From NCBI GenBank assembly GCA_013396635.1, contig WBMW01005527.1, positions 2,080,058 to 2,144,057 on the forward strand: a stretch of DNA of 64,000 nucleotides, given 5' to 3'. Within the stretch, counting starts at the first letter, position 1, and every line of letters begins with the position of its first letter. Shown piece after piece: positions 13,191-27,479 of this stretch. The translations under genes and the position numbers were made by a program. Under the pieces are notes generated by a model. That model saw only the letters and a list, made by a program, of their open reading frames with translations, ran no database searches and was not told the origin of the DNA. Source of the stretch: Penelope pileata. Lineage: Eukaryota; Chordata; Aves; Galliformes; Cracidae.

Positions 13191-13466
13191 GAACAAACTT
13201 CACCCTTGCAGAACTTGGAATCTGTGAGCCCTCTCCCCATCGAAGTGGCTATTGCTCGGACATAGGAATACTGCATCAAGGCTATTCCTTGAGCACTGGC
13301 TCCGATGCTGACTCGGACACAGAGGGAGGGATGTCTCCAGAGCATGCCATCAGGCTGTGGGGAAGAGGGATCAAATCCAGGCGAAGTTCCGGCCTGTCAA
13401 GTCGTGAGAACTCGGCTCTCACGCTCACCGACTCCGACAATGAAAACAAGTCAGATGAGGAAAATG
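13191..13466 (+). CDS. TENM2: Internal exon of teneurin-2 (N-terminal intracellular domain)
   Basis: This exon encodes part of the cytoplasmic N-terminal region of teneurin-2, a large type II transmembrane cell-adhesion protein that binds latrophilins and acts in neuronal wiring and synapse formation (family knowledge). Seen directly: 276 bp follow a CTTTCTAG acceptor and precede a GTAGGG donor. The last two bases of a Gly codon open it, 91 full codons follow, and one base of the next codon closes it (phase 1-1, so skipping it keeps frame). The translation starts TNFTLAELGICEPSPHRSGY and contains MSPEHAIRLWGRGIKSRRSS, then an acidic Ser/Asp/Glu/Asn-rich end. This is the Ten_N (teneurin intracellular) block. 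It contains a basophilic kinase-like RRSS and CK2-like acidic serines but no membrane segment, EGF repeat or proline-rich site, which lie in other exons. An in-frame TAA at 13166-13168 fixes the 5' edge. TENM2 rather than TENM1/3/4 rests on remembered paralogue differences. The avian state Ile in CSDIG fits chicken better than mammals. Confidence 0.95.
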
Positions 13467-13472
13467 GTAGGG
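13464..13472 (+). other. 5' splice site of the TENM2 exon
   Basis: The exon ends ATG and the intron begins GTAGGG (GT at 13467-13468). Positions +3 A and +5 G match the U1 consensus, while +4, +6 and exon position -2 do not, so this is a usable but not optimal donor. The split codon (phase 1) matches the Gly that follows EEN in known teneurin-2. Confidence 0.88.
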
Positions 13473-14746
13473 CTTTCTTTCGATATATTCTAAATGCACA
13501 TGTGTAAGAAAGTCATCATACTTAAAAACACGAGTGTTCTTCGAAAGATGAATTTTTCACTTTTCCTTCTCTGTTTAGTTAAAGCTGCTTTTTAATTCTT
13601 TTTTTTTTTAACATCAATATCAGGAAGCTATTATAAGCATATTACATAATATATATTTTATTGTACAATTTACTTTCTAGGCAATAATCTTTCACAGAAG
13701 TTTGTACTTAAAGTACATTAAATTAAACTTAATGAAGAGAAACAGGAAGAATTTTTCTAAATAGTCTCTTCTGTGCTTTCTATACACAGCTTCAAGTAAC
13801 TTTAGTAATTTACAGTATGCTAGTAGCTGTAACAATGGTGCTATGTGCTTTTTCATGAGTTTTTGAAGTTTTTAATTTTTCTTGTATTTTCTATTTGCTT
13901 ATTGGTAAGTAAGAAGGACTGTAGACAGCAAACCCATGCATTGTGCAGTGTGAAGTGTAGGTTGTTAAGTTCATAGAAAAGAGACTTTATGCAATGCAAA
14001 AATCATTGGTGGCAAAACATGTAGCCAGTGGCTGATGAAGCTCCATTAAGCCAGCTGTCCCTTCAAATGCATAGAGCACAGATTAATGTTCTTCATATGT
14101 CTCTGCTGAAAATTTGTCAGATGGATTTTCTGTGCCCACATCTTTTTAAAAGAGGAAAAATGGTAAGAATGAACTTGCTGCCATTTGTCCTCCATGCAAT
14201 GAAGGTGCAAGCTCAGTTAAAATATTAAATAAAGGGTTTGGCATTGGCCGTTTTGCAAAGGTGAAGAGGAATCTCCTTAATGTTAAGCTTGGAGCAACTA
14301 CTCAGGCAGCTCATACCAGCTAAGGTAACCAACTCTCAGCTACTGGTATTGCTTGCAACGCAATTTAATTTATTGCATAATGTTACTTCTCAGAGGGGGA
14401 TTTTTTTGCAGTTTGTTGGAGGCTCCTCCCCACGTTCAGTGACAGCTGTCTCAGTTTCAGCAAAGCAGAAGTGTGATAGGCACTGGAAACATAATCAACT
14501 GCTTGTTAAAGCAAACAAGGGAAAACTGAATTACACTTTCTATATTGACTGAAAAATGTTCAGAAAAGTGCAATTGATTTTTTTTTTCTTCAAGAGCATA
14601 TGTTTTTTCCTAATTTAAATTGAATCTTCAAGTAATATGTTCTCCCTATAGGTGTAGCAGCTTGTATTTCTTCATCAAAACCAAAGAGGAAATGTATATT
14701 TGCAAGCACAAGGAAACCATTATTTTAAAAAGGAATCATGTACTGA

Positions 14747-14768
14747 TTAATTAATAAATTAATTAATG
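14747..14768. repeat. TTAATTAAT near-palindrome
   Basis: ATTAATTAAT is repeated around a two-base AA centre, forming an AT-only tandem and near-palindrome. It contains multiple TAATTA homeodomain-type cores, but that is expected by composition. Confidence 0.7.
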
Positions 14769-17700
14769 TTTCCATTCACAAAAAATGTGACAACTTCCGT
14801 TGGCTTCAGTATAGCTTTGATAAGGTCATTGTGCATTATTTCAAATAAAAAAAACCTGACTAATAAAATGCTGGCACAAGGGAATAATTGGAATTCATTT
14901 CTCTAGTATGAATTCTTTTTGTAGAGGTGATTGGCAGCTTTTCTCTATTTCTGAAGGAAGCACTGTGCCACACCTTCTGTCTGAGAAAATTTAATCTTGG
15001 GACCTACTTGCGTAGTGTTGCAGGCATTGATAAAAGAGTGAATCTATTTGCTTGCAATTTGTTTTCCTCCTTACAGTACGTGAATTATTGAGTAATTGGA
15101 AATACAGTGCAGTGAATCCATTTTGAACGGATAATTTTTCTAACTATGATAGTGGAAGAAAGAAGGACATGATAAAAGAGCATGCAAGAAACAAACTAGT
15201 GTGTGGAATTCATTTTTACTTGGCAAGGCTCTTATGATAAGAGTTTATGTTTGGTTATTTAAAAAAAAATCACGCAGCTATGAAGCAACTATCATATACA
15301 TGGAGGTGTTAACTTCAGTAAACTTTTTAGTCTTACTCTCTCACAAATTCTGGTTAGCTCAAAAATCAATGTTTTTCACATCACTGAGTTTATGAAGTTT
15401 TGGGATGTATTATCATATAGATTGACAGTTGCCCCACTGGTTCAGCACCACAGTGTGGGCGCTTACAGAACCATCATTAATTTCTCGCGCTTGTGCCCAG
15501 CAGTGGTTTCCTACATAATAAAAACTGTGTCCTTCAGAAGCAGATCAATAACTGGCTAGGTATTCATCTTGAAGAGGAAGTAACAAGAATCTGTGTTTCA
15601 AGAGAAATTCACTTTCTGATATTGTTTCAGATTTGCAAGATACTGGCATAAAACAAGAGCTTTCTTGGTATGAGATTTTATCCATTTATGCCGAGCAATA
15701 TTAGGGGAATTCATGATGCATAGACTTCACTGAATTTATTTCAAGTTTTGTTGAAGATATTTTCCCCTGTTACTGTTGTGTTACAAAACAGTAATTCATG
15801 TCCAAAGGGGCAATCTATATGATTGCACTTGGGGTGAAAAACAAACAAAAACAACAAAGAAGACCTTTTCACTTTTCTTGCAGTATTATGTATATATTGC
15901 CACTTTTTGTACATCTCTAAGTAGCCCAGAGGAGGCTTAATGTCTAAAGATTGCTCTAACATTGTGATGTTGTACCAATTCACTTCCATTCACAAAGCTT
16001 TTGACCATTTTCTGCACTTCTAGATTTGGTGTGATTTAATTTGATCATAGATTGGAATTTTGTGAACCTTGAAATATCAGCGTGTTCAAAATGCTTATAG
16101 ATAAATCGAGATAAAGTAAACTCATTAAAATTTGCTCTTTTACTTGGTACGCTAACATTCTTCCTAATAATACGGATTATTGAAGATCTAGGTTGAAAAG
16201 GAACGCTGTTATTATTTATAAGTCTGATTAGGCTCTAAATTCTTAACATATTTTGCAACTTTTACTGCTGTCTCTATCTTGTGATCACTTCTTTAGACAT
16301 AGCAATGTAAATATTTAAAAGCAAATCTGTCACCAAATTATTATACAACATGATCTGTTGAGCTGTGAGATTTAAGTAAATTAATGTTTTCGTGATACAT
16401 CCAAATGTAAACAGTCAATTAGAAATATAGCTCTCCTCTGGTGTCATGTGCCAGCTTTGTAGGGAGAATTATTTCAGGACACCCACAGACAGAGTGTGGA
16501 GAGGATATACCAGAGGGTTCGTGAATGTTTATTTTTCGTTCTCTTTATTAAATCTTTTAACTGTTTATTCGAAAACATGTGTTCTGTCCTGAACCTATAA
16601 TATTCCCATTTCCAAAGCTTAGGTTTTGATTATGTTTAGCTAATGACTTAGAGCCATGTGTTCTACCACTTCTTTTTTTCTCACGTTGACTTGTTCTTCT
16701 CAAAAATATCAAAGCCATGGTGAAATCAAGTCGTTTTCAATTTAAAAGTGCACAGAAACAGAATTGTCCCAACTAAGAAGAAGTTAGGTACAGTATGCAC
16801 ATGGGACAGATCTGCAGTCTGGCTTCGCCGTTATAACGTGACCAGTTATGGAATGTTACAGCAGCAGTGAAACACAACAGACATCAGGTTAGACGAGAGT
16901 GAAAAACTGAGCAAACCAGTAACAGAGATTAGGAAACATCATCCCAAGTAGAAGAAAGGAGAATAGAAAAGTAGCATGAAATGTGAGAGCACATCTCTAG
17001 TATTTGAGTGCTGAACTAATAGACCCAAAGAGAATCTGCAAGGAAGACTGCATTTGATCTGAATTTAAATCATATCTTGGAGGAGGAGAACTTCTTTCAG
17101 GAATTAAAACATTTTGTTAATACAGAATCAAACCAAAAACGGATGATCAAGGAATGCTTTTTTCTTACTAGTAGGGACTGTGAGTGGAGCAGTAAGGAAT
17201 AAAAAACAGCAATAAAAAAATGCAATCTCAATCTTCTGCAAAACAAGGGAAATATTTCAAGGTGTGTGCTACTGATTGTAATCTGTTTGTGTGTTTTAAA
17301 TGTTCTATAAAACTCTGCGATTTTGGTAGCTCTAGCACAAAGCCTGTGTAAATCAAATCATTCTAAATTCACAGAAGCAGTTCTGTGCTGATAGCTCTGC
17401 TGTTCCTGGGTGAGGTGCCGAACAGGGGTACGTTGTCTGAATGAACCTGCAGAGTCCTGCTGCTGGATCTGGTAGTGCCATGCTCTTTGCCTCTCCTCAT
17501 TTCGTCTCCCTTTCTTCCTGGACAAGATCTTCCCTGCCTGTTGGAGACAGTTGTTCTCCAGCACCAGGATTCAAATGGCATGGGAATACATTGCAGGATG
17601 CTTCCCAGGGATATGATTATCAGGTTCAGCGAATGAATCATTTCAGTGTTTTTTTAATTGTAGTAATTAGAAGTTTGAATACCAGAAAATAGCATGTGTG

Positions 17701-20700
17701 CATGTCATTTATTAAAAAAATATATAATCTAAGTATATAATGTATAAAGTAGAATGAAATAGGGTGTATTGTGAGATAAAATATGTGAAATTGTATTTGT
17801 GTTCTGCTTCATACTATATCTTGTGGGGAAAAAAAGAGAAATTATATTTTCCTTTTTTTTCCTACTATGAGTTTTCCAGTGATTATTTCATATAATTTCT
17901 CCAATACATAAGTAAAGTAGATCTTAAAAAATCAAAGCCAAACCGTAATTCAAGCTAACCTCATATTTTAGCATTGCTTCAGTTTTGCTTCTGGGCTTTT
18001 TCCAGGTTGTTGATGAACAACAGACTTATGATGGAAAAGAAAAGATACTGCCACATCAGAGTAATGCACAGGGCCATCAGGTTCTTGGATGACAGCTGAG
18101 GAGTTTATTTTCTTATTTTCACTGTTTAAATTTTGACATGTTGTTCTCAATATTTCCTTATTTTAATTTTTATTCAGCGTTCTATTTCACACTTCATAAT
18201 TTGCAGAAAAGGTTGTGGTGAAACTGTGATTCTGCTCTTCAGAAGATTTTGATTTTGTCATACGCACGATAATCTCTGTGTGATAAAACCAATCCAAAAG
18301 CAGGAAGTTTTAATCTTTCTGATAAGGGAATTCTGTTTGTGTTGAAGAAGTTGGAGTTAAGCTTGCTTCCTAAACATTTCCATTAAAAAATATTTGCTTT
18401 GAGCTGTAAGAATGAACTTTCTTTTTAAAATTAGATACTTCAACAGTGAGAATTCAGTTGGGGCAGATCTGTGAAGTCTCGGGTTGAGCTGGAAAAAAAG
18501 ATAATCTCCTCCTGTCATTTTGAGGCAGTTTGTGTGTGCAAGAAGCAGGAAAGCTGTGGGCTCACATTATGTTGCACAGCAGAGGGTTAATTTTGGCTGT
18601 TAGTAATTTGGGAATTTTGTGCACATTTGCCTTCCAGACCTACCCAGTTAGCTTGGAAACAACAGGAGAGGCAGAGAAGAGAGGAAAAGCCACCACAATT
18701 GTGTGATCTTTTCATAGCTGTGAAAGTGCCCAGATGGTCCAAGGGTAATTATGAGATTTAAATGAAATGTCATAGACTCAGAAAATGGAATCATGTACCT
18801 CATACATCAGCTATGCTTCTTAAGAAAGAGCACTTGGATGGTTAGCTTGTGCATGGGTGTACTTCTTCAGGAAGGCATGCAAAGTACTTCGTAAATGACG
18901 AATTTAAAAACTTATTAAGCACGGTATCAAAGCTCCGTTGCTTAAGTGAATCCAATTTTTATGTGCTCTCCAAACCTGAAGGCACTTTGGATGGGAAGTA
19001 GTTTCCTAACAGAGGAGCTGACTAGCAGGAACAATTTTTACAGGCCCAACTACACATCAGGTACAATTTTGTCCGAGTAAGTGCCTTATGCAGGTAGTGC
19101 AGGAGGTGGCTAAATGATGGGGCTAAGGACAAAAATGGGTTTGTTGTACTGGTAAACCTTAAAGCCTTATGCAAGACAGGAACATGAAATGACAGTATAT
19201 CATGATGGTATATAAAGTCTTCAACATTTGTTCCAATTTTAATATAACCCATCATCACCAGGGTGATGCAATGAAAGTACTGCTGAACATGTGGATGCAT
19301 CCAGAGAACTAAATAAATACTGCTCATAACTCAATGGCTGGTGATATTCTAGAGTGCAGATGTGGCAATAGCAGCGCTTACACTTACGTGACCTAAAGGG
19401 GTAAATAATGCCATCCTGATTGAGTTAGAGCTTCACGTCTGTAAACATTTGTAAGCTTTCATTTCTCTTAGGTGTCAGAGATTTCAGTAGTTCTGCCACA
19501 TTAAATGCCACATCCTGGCTGCTGGGCCTGAACATTTTGTTTTCTGTCCATATACCACAGCAGGACCTGGCTGAAGCTGTTTCCCATTTCACAATTTTGC
19601 TCGACTGCCCCCTCCATAATTGCATCAACCAAGGCATCTAGGGGGAAATGAAATCCAGTATTTAGCCAAGAAGTTGAGAAAAACAGAAATCCAGGCTGGT
19701 AAATTAAGGCTACCTGGAATGTACTGCCACAGTTGGGTTCATTAATCGTGGGGGCTAGCTGTAATCTACTTTTCCTGAACACGAGGGAAGAGCTTTTGTG
19801 TGCAACTTCGTCTGCATTATCGTGTGAAGGTTACAGCACAGAGAGCTTTTTCAAATAAAAAGCTATCTCAACATAACCTTGTGATTTTTCCATTAATATT
19901 TTATATATGAGCCCTTCCATCTATTAGACAGAAATGATAAAACTGTATTTTAAAGAATTTCATTGCAGCACATCGTTCAGTTTGTCAATTATTAGTTTTA
20001 GTAAAGCTAACTTAGATTACACAGGTCGCTTAAGTAAGCAAGCAGCAGTGCCTTTGCTCAAAGTATAACTGAATTAGAATTGTGCCTTTTTATACTTTTC
20101 CATAACAGAAATGTGTATCTGATAACATTAATCCAGCTCGGTAATGAACTCATTGTGAGTGGCTGATGAGCGATAAAACCGTTACAGGAAGGTTTGGCTG
20201 TACACGTTGTTAAACAAAATTTATCAGAGGGAAACAAAAATATTTATATTTTACCTTCCCTTGTAAACTGAAGCATACATCACAAAAAAAAAAAAACCCA
20301 CAAATTGAATTTAGTTTAAGTCTTTTCTTTCCAAAAGCAATGAAATTTTATGAAAAGCTCCCTCTGAATTTATCAAGCCAGATACTGGCACTTTTGTTCA
20401 TGTAGCATATCCCACTGTTCCTAACCTTCCTAATTACACAGCCTTGCGTATTTCACTGGTAAGCTCGTAATTAGGTGAAGGTACACACTGCTTCTTCTAG
20501 TCAACCTGTGGTTTAGGCAGCTTTGCCTGAGTCTGACCAGTGGGCTCTGTGCATGTACAATGACTGTCTATTTGCCATACGTGTATAACTCCACACATAC
20601 AGGGCTGTTTAAGTATTAATGCTGTTACTGAATATTTGATGTATTTTGTGTTTACACTGTGCAGTGTTCCTTTTGAGTACTCTGGCAATTTATCTAAGAG

Positions 20701-23216
20701 GATATACTTGATATGATTGTTACTATTATGTTTAAATGTAACAGTCTATTCAGAAATAAATGATATTCAGCTAGAAAACAGATAGGAAAGTGTACCTTAA
20801 CTCTTTAAGTGCTGAAGCTTTAATATATACATTTACTAGAACAAATAGAGCTTGTTGTGAACTATTTCTGTATGCAGCAAGTTTCAAGAGAGATTTCATA
20901 TTATTACTTTTATTAAAAACTTAATTCTTGAGTAAATAATATAGATGTGCCTTAAGTTTCATTCCTTAAATCAGAGGAGAGGAAATCTAATCAATGAATT
21001 TTACCTGTCTTTACCTGTGATTTGTGACTCAATTTTTTGTATAAAGTCCTGACAGAATTGGGCTTCTTCTGTCACACGATATAAGCATCTGGAAATCAGC
21101 TGTTTTCTTCACTTTAAATTTCACTGTATCTCACATGGATTAAAGACAGCTTTCCTAAAACAGCTTAGGCTTTTACGTGCTGTATGACAGCCTAGTTCCT
21201 TAACATTGAAAAGGGAAATACTTCTGTGTATTTCTTCAGTCTTTCTGTACCATTTGAAATTGCTTCCTCTCAAGTTCTTTCTTTAAGAAACTACATGGAT
21301 GATTAACAACTTTTCAGGAAGGCTGAAGTTCTGCCTCTTGAATCAAGTGAAAGATATGTTGTGAGCAGCTGTTTGTCCTCTTCCAAAACACTTGCTTCTT
21401 AAGACTTTGGTTCACAGACCTCTCATCTATGTTCTTCAACATACCAAAAACTGCTGGTAGCGCTAATGTTGTGAACATGAGATAATACCATGTATGATAA
21501 AAAAATAATTGAGGAGCATTTTTTTGATTTACAGTTTGTCAAAATAGTCATTGATACTTAAAGGTCATTTTGCTAGAATAAAATGAAGATATGATGATAA
21601 CAGAGAAATGGAACTCATTTGAAGAATTTACCTTTTCAGTAAAATTGTCTGCTATTTAAGGCTAGTTATAATTGTTCTTAAAAATACTTGCCTACGTTTT
21701 TCAATTTGCTGTAGTAATGCTTCTCATGCAGTAGATTTACAGGAAACAGTAGCTTTAAAGTTTTTCCAGGTTGAATGATTCATCTCATTATAATGTGTTA
21801 CTGTTTGTCACCAGAGGGTGCCATTGCTGTGATCTTCCACATTCTTGTGTTAAAAAAACACATATTTTGTGTAAAATTGTGGCAAGAAGAAGTGGCCTTA
21901 TGGAGAATAGTTTACACAACTTGCAGCAGAGCTGTGTGTAGTCAGTTCTTCAGGTGTTCTTGCTTTTAGGAAATCTTACATTAGTTGGAAACAAGCCCTG
22001 AAAAGGGACGCTTTCCTGGTTCCCTACTTGGGTTTAAGTTTCATAAATACATTTAAGTAATACAACTTACATTGGAGTTCTGTACAAACGTTGTTACTCA
22101 TTTCTTACCAACTGAGAAAATCACTGCTAATTTCTGGGTACTTGGTACTACACAGTGGAACAACACTGGTGTCAGAAGCGAGCAGTTGGGCACGTGAGGA
22201 ATGAAATTGCAGGAAGAGGTATAGTTACTGCAGAAGAAATTGCTGATGGATTCTGTGCTAGCTCCTGAAGGCATCCAGTTCAAAGTCCCTTTCCTAATAT
22301 TCAGATTGTACAGGAGCCTTAGGTTTACGTGTACTGTCCATCGAAGTCTGTGGCTGTGTGATAATCCAAAGGTAGTTATCCATCAGTGGAGAGGTGGTAG
22401 TGTATAAAAGAGATTTACACAAACTGGACTCAAAGAAACTTAGTTATTCCATGGAGTATATTGCAGATACAATCCATTTACAGAGTATATCAGACTGTAT
22501 TTAGATTCAATATGCAACTCATATCTAAACCTTCCTTCCATTAGTGTTTTCTTATTGCTCCCAGATAAACAGTGCAGCCATCCATGCAAACAAAATAAAA
22601 ATATGAATTATCAACCTTCTTTTTGTTACAGGTTAAAATGGAAGAGGAATTTTCAGTCTTTTTTAATTACTAAGTACTTTTCTGGTATTATTGAGGGCCT
22701 TCAAATAATGTTTCTCTGGGACTGATTTTACAGCTGGGCAACAACTGAGTTTAAAATGATTTTTTTTAATTTTTTTTTAAATTTCTGAGGGTGATATGAA
22801 TATCTCAGAGGTGGCCAACTGTTCAAGTCATTCTAAGGCTTTCCATTTCTGATAAAGAGAAGAAGAACATTCAGTTGATGAAACTGTATTGCTAGAAAGT
22901 TCAAGATGCCTATGGAAACTGATACTTGCTTGCCATGTTTGCCCTATTGAAACTGAGATACCATCTTGTAAGACAGCATAATATCATTCAATTATAACAA
23001 CATGCCTGTAGGCAAGGCACAATATGTGAGCATCATTTGTTTGCTTAGAGCCCTGACTGTCATTCAGAAATATTGAAAGGTAGCAGTTGGATTTTTTCAC
23101 GCAAATGGTTAAGGGACTTTTCTCGACATCAAATTAGTTCTCAAGAGTGAAAATCTAGCTTCTATTTTCTCAGATGCTGAACTGTAATAATGAGTAATTA
23201 AGAGTCCAAAGGGGTC

Positions 23217-23236
23217 TTTTTTTTTTTTTTTTTTTT
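23217..23236. repeat. Poly-T run (20)
   Basis: Twenty consecutive T. No retroposon body was recognised in the adjacent sequence. Confidence 0.9.
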
Positions 23237-26200
23237 AACTTGAGTGGTGATAGATAAGAAATGGGTTTATCAGTTTTCTGTATAGCATTTCTAGTTAGTA
23301 AACTTGAAATAAGACTAATTATTAACTCCTTTTTCCAGTTTCATTTCAAAAGCGGAGAATTATTTTTAAGAGAATTATGTTACTTTTTCTCCCACAAAAT
23401 GCTATAGCTTTAAGCTGTACCGTGCAGTGTAAATAGGGAGAAGACAGGTACAAATGTAATTGTGCAATGGAATGGAGTTTCTCTGTTGCAGCTCTTTTCT
23501 TCTTTTTGCTAAGTAAAATGAAGCATCACCATCAATTGTGTTCAAAAGTTGTGTCTGAACAATTTTGTTCAATAAATAAAAAGAAGGCTGGAGTAGGAAG
23601 GATTAAGCCAAGACTAAGATTGGAACTTCATTCTGCAGTGTAAAAAGATGAGAGCAAATAGTGGGAGATTAGGTGCAAAGGGAAGAGGGGTCAAGTGAGA
23701 CTGAGAGAAATCATCAAAAGGCTTATGTGTGGGACAGCTAATGAAACAGCAAACCTGGGCGAGGAAGTAGTTATCTGCCACCAAAGATGTTTTTACTGGC
23801 CGTGTGTACACTGGTTTTCAAAAGCATGCTGCAGCAATTGAGAGAACAGGTTGTGATGGTTTTCATCAGTCTGTAAGCACTGATGTTCACTTTATTAAAC
23901 TCTTTTACTATAGCAAACCTTTTAAGCTGTTGGCCTTGAATGGTTAATGTGTCAGTGAATGATGCAAAATCCCTTGGGATTGAATACTTGCATTTGTGTT
24001 GTATGTTTGAGAATGATATGCAAGTATTTAGAATTTTATTCTCTTTCTCGTTTTTATGTGTTTCATTGTTACTTCTAAAGCTAACAACATACATAAATAA
24101 TTCAGTTCATTTCCTTCCTTTTTGGAGTTCTCTACATTTTCAATATTGAATAATGAAATAATAAACCTTATCTTCCCAGTTCTGTCAATATATCCCTGGG
24201 TAGCTGCTCAAAGTCTCCTTGAGTCTTGATCGTCTAGATTAATTTGCCAGCTCTAATTTACTGGGTAATTGCTATGTACTTCAAGACCACTTCTATTATG
24301 ATACTTAACTAGTTTTTATTCTTGGAGATTCTTTGTATCTTGACCTGTAGTTTGACTTCCCTAAAAGTATCTAAAGATTGGTAGCCATATTCAGTTTAAT
24401 CCTGAATTTTGGAAGGCCATGCACGAATCTTGTCCTCTGTCTCTCTGACTCAGACTGGACTTGTCATCCTCTCACCTATGGACACTATTTGTGGATTTTA
24501 TGTCCTTACCCAAAAGTAAGGACATTGTGTTCATTATGGAGCAAAGCATGGGCTCTCTTAGGTGAGAAAATACTAGCTGATCTTTTCAAATCAGCATTTC
24601 TATTAATACAAAAGCAGAATTTCTGCTGTGTTTCCAGATTTTTTGGTAATGTGAATTGGAACTTTGAATACACCCCGGTATGATTACAATTATGATATTT
24701 TGTATGGCTTTTCTTTTCTTTCTTTTTTTTTTTTCCTGTCAAGAGAAAAGGTTAAATAAGAGACCTATGATAAATATTAAAAGACTGACCTATAGCCACA
24801 GCAGTCGGGTGTTAACGAGCAATGTTTTCTATCTTATCCTCAGTCCAGCTGTTTGGCTATAGATTGTGAGAAGGCATTCAGGGAGCAAAGAGCTTGAAGG
24901 CTGGAGCTGAGGGGAGAATTTGAACGTAATTTTGAGGACTTCACAGCCATCATCGTTAAAGGAAATGATTGTAAACAGTGGAGTGCAAAGGAGGTAGATC
25001 GGGTAGCTCTACGTCGTCTTTGATTTTGGTCAGTCTCCTAGTTCAGTTTATATTGAACTTTTATTTTAGATATTTCTTTTTTCTACTAGTATTTCTCGCC
25101 ATTTTACTCTCCCATTATTTTCAGTCTTGATGAAAATATTATGCCATTTGTTAGCCTGAAAGAGCATACGTTCTTCCTCCCTGCAATTTTTTTTTTTTAA
25201 CATAATTTGGTGCCATGAACATAAGACTTCAGTGTGTTTCCAGATAATTTTCTAGTTCTGTTTGACATGTGATGTCTTACGAGCACTCTTTGTGAAGCAG
25301 AATATTACAGTATGAATGTGCAAAGTTATGGGTATTGTTTCCTACTTGTGATAAATTCTTTGCATGGTCCTAAAAAATGGGGAATGTATCATCTTAAATC
25401 ACGATCATCTTATGAAAACGATCCGGAGAACTCAATGTTTATTTTCTCTACTTTTTTCCCTCCCCATTTGAATTCAGTTAAGGAAATAACTGCATGTTAG
25501 AAATGCTTAAAATGATCTATGTGGTGATAGAATTTGTTAAACTTTCAAAATCTGGTTTTATGCTTTCCTGTTACAAACATTTCCTGTTTGTGAGTCTTCT
25601 TGTCACATGTGTATTGCAATGTATTTTCATTTTTCTTTGCATGAAAGAAATGAGTTTTCAACAAACAAAATCTTTTCAAACAATTTTAAACGTGATTTGG
25701 AGCTCCTACAGTCTTGCTTGAGCTCTGCTGTTATGTCTCAGAGGAGCAGAACACACGTGGCAATTTCTCCAGAAAGATCCTCTCAAAAGAACATATTAAA
25801 GATGAAATATAAGGATTTTTAGATCAAAAGGATAATGATTTTTTAAAATCTTTACTATGTGATAAATTATTTGGAAGGTATTATAAAGATGTACAAACTT
25901 GCACGAGGGGAGAGAAGAGAAAGTAGGCTGTGACTTTGAAATTAGTGTAGACAGAGACTGAAAGACATACTCGGCTTTCATGAGCTGGATATAAACCAAC
26001 AGACAAGTTCTGTGGAGTCTGCACTTAGAACTCTGAACCGTGTCAGGATGAGTGTGATGAGAAAAATTATTGATATGATCACAAATACCTTACTTTATAA
26101 GACATTTTATTTACATATATGCTGGAATGCTGTGTCTAAAAAAATAATCAGTGGTGACACAGTGACTGTTCAGAAGCCCAGCATTAGCTCTGATTGCCGC

Positions 26201-27479
26201 TCAGGTCTTTCTGTGCAGTATAAACTGTAGACCAAGCAGGGCGAATAAAATTGAACTTTCTTTTAAAAAGGAAATAAATGAAACTGTGATTCTTAAAACT
26301 GAAAGTGATTAACTGGCATATAACAGTATGGACATAAGTTGCATGTTTCTCACAGTAATTATAGTCAACAGACTTGATTCAATAATTATGAAAAAAAATC
26401 TGCTATTTATTAAGAAACCCGACTGACTTTGATAGCGATGAGATATGTATCCAAAGACAGATGCTGGACCAAAACACCTAATATTATGATAATTTGTTTC
26501 GCATTTTTTATGTGAGCACTTGCATGAATCATTCATGCTTAATATGCGTTTCTGAATAGATTTATCATTTGGTTAGCTAATAAATTTTGCACTGAAATAT
26601 AAATACAGTGAAATGTGTTCTAAAGATCAGCTGCAGCAAACGCTAAGGGCAGAGAAGGAGAGTTAGAGTTGCAGCTTTAAATATGAGATTCACAGATAAG
26701 CCTTATCCAGAAAAATAAAGTAAGATATACTCATTAAATTTATAGTCTTCATTACAGTATATCTAATTTTTAGATATGTTTTGCTTATTTATGAAGGGAA
26801 AGTAAATTTCACAACTCTGAGCTGTTATGATGCTTAGTTAAGTGCAATATGCCCTAATGAAGTTTATTAAATCTTAACATTCTGAGGATTTTTGCAAGGA
26901 TTAGAAACAAAATCTGGATTCTTCAAGTGCATTTAAGTTTAAATAATGCTAACAGTTTTTGAAGAGAGATTCTGAGGAATAATGAATTGGAGAGTAGTTT
27001 TGTTGTTATAATTTATCAATAATGAAGGAAAATTCTGGGATACATGCACACAAGTTGTGAATTTCTAGCAATCCCTTCAACATAAGGTCGTTGTGGGTAT
27101 GGAACTGTGAATAAACGTGCACAGTTCTAGCAGCGTTACTGTTTACTGCCATGCAGCCCATGCCCTGTTCATTTGTGCACAAAAACCCCTGTGTTATCAG
27201 TCTAGGAAATGGTTACAAAGCTGATGATTTCTGAATAGTGATAATCTCAAAATGCTTCATTTTTCTTTTGAAGAAATTCTGACGTTTAAGAAATTAAAAC
27301 AGCAGGCTTATTCCTATGATAGCAACAAAGTTCACGATATGAGTTCTGATGATTTTGTCCAAGAATTCCTATGAAAGAACCATACTGTTAAGGAAGTTCA
27401 TTTCAGCTGCTGTTATTAATGAGCACTGGTTCATACTGTAAATCAAAAAGTTGGAACAAAAATGATCTCAAAGTAATTT

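Larger units (their letters stand above)
13473..27479. other. TENM2 downstream intron, no recognisable gene
   Basis: About 14 kb of AT-rich sequence. Simple features are an AATT-type near-palindrome at 14747-14768 and a run of 20 T at 23217-23236. Open frames here lack splice context and protein-family resemblance. No transposon copy was recognised, although old diverged ones could be missed by eye. Confidence 0.65.

Noticed and set aside
13289..13507. Treating the exon frame as a separate small gene ending at 13507
   Set aside because: The frame continues upstream to the AG at 13190 and matches teneurin-2 on both sides of 13289. The part after 13466 is intron read-through.
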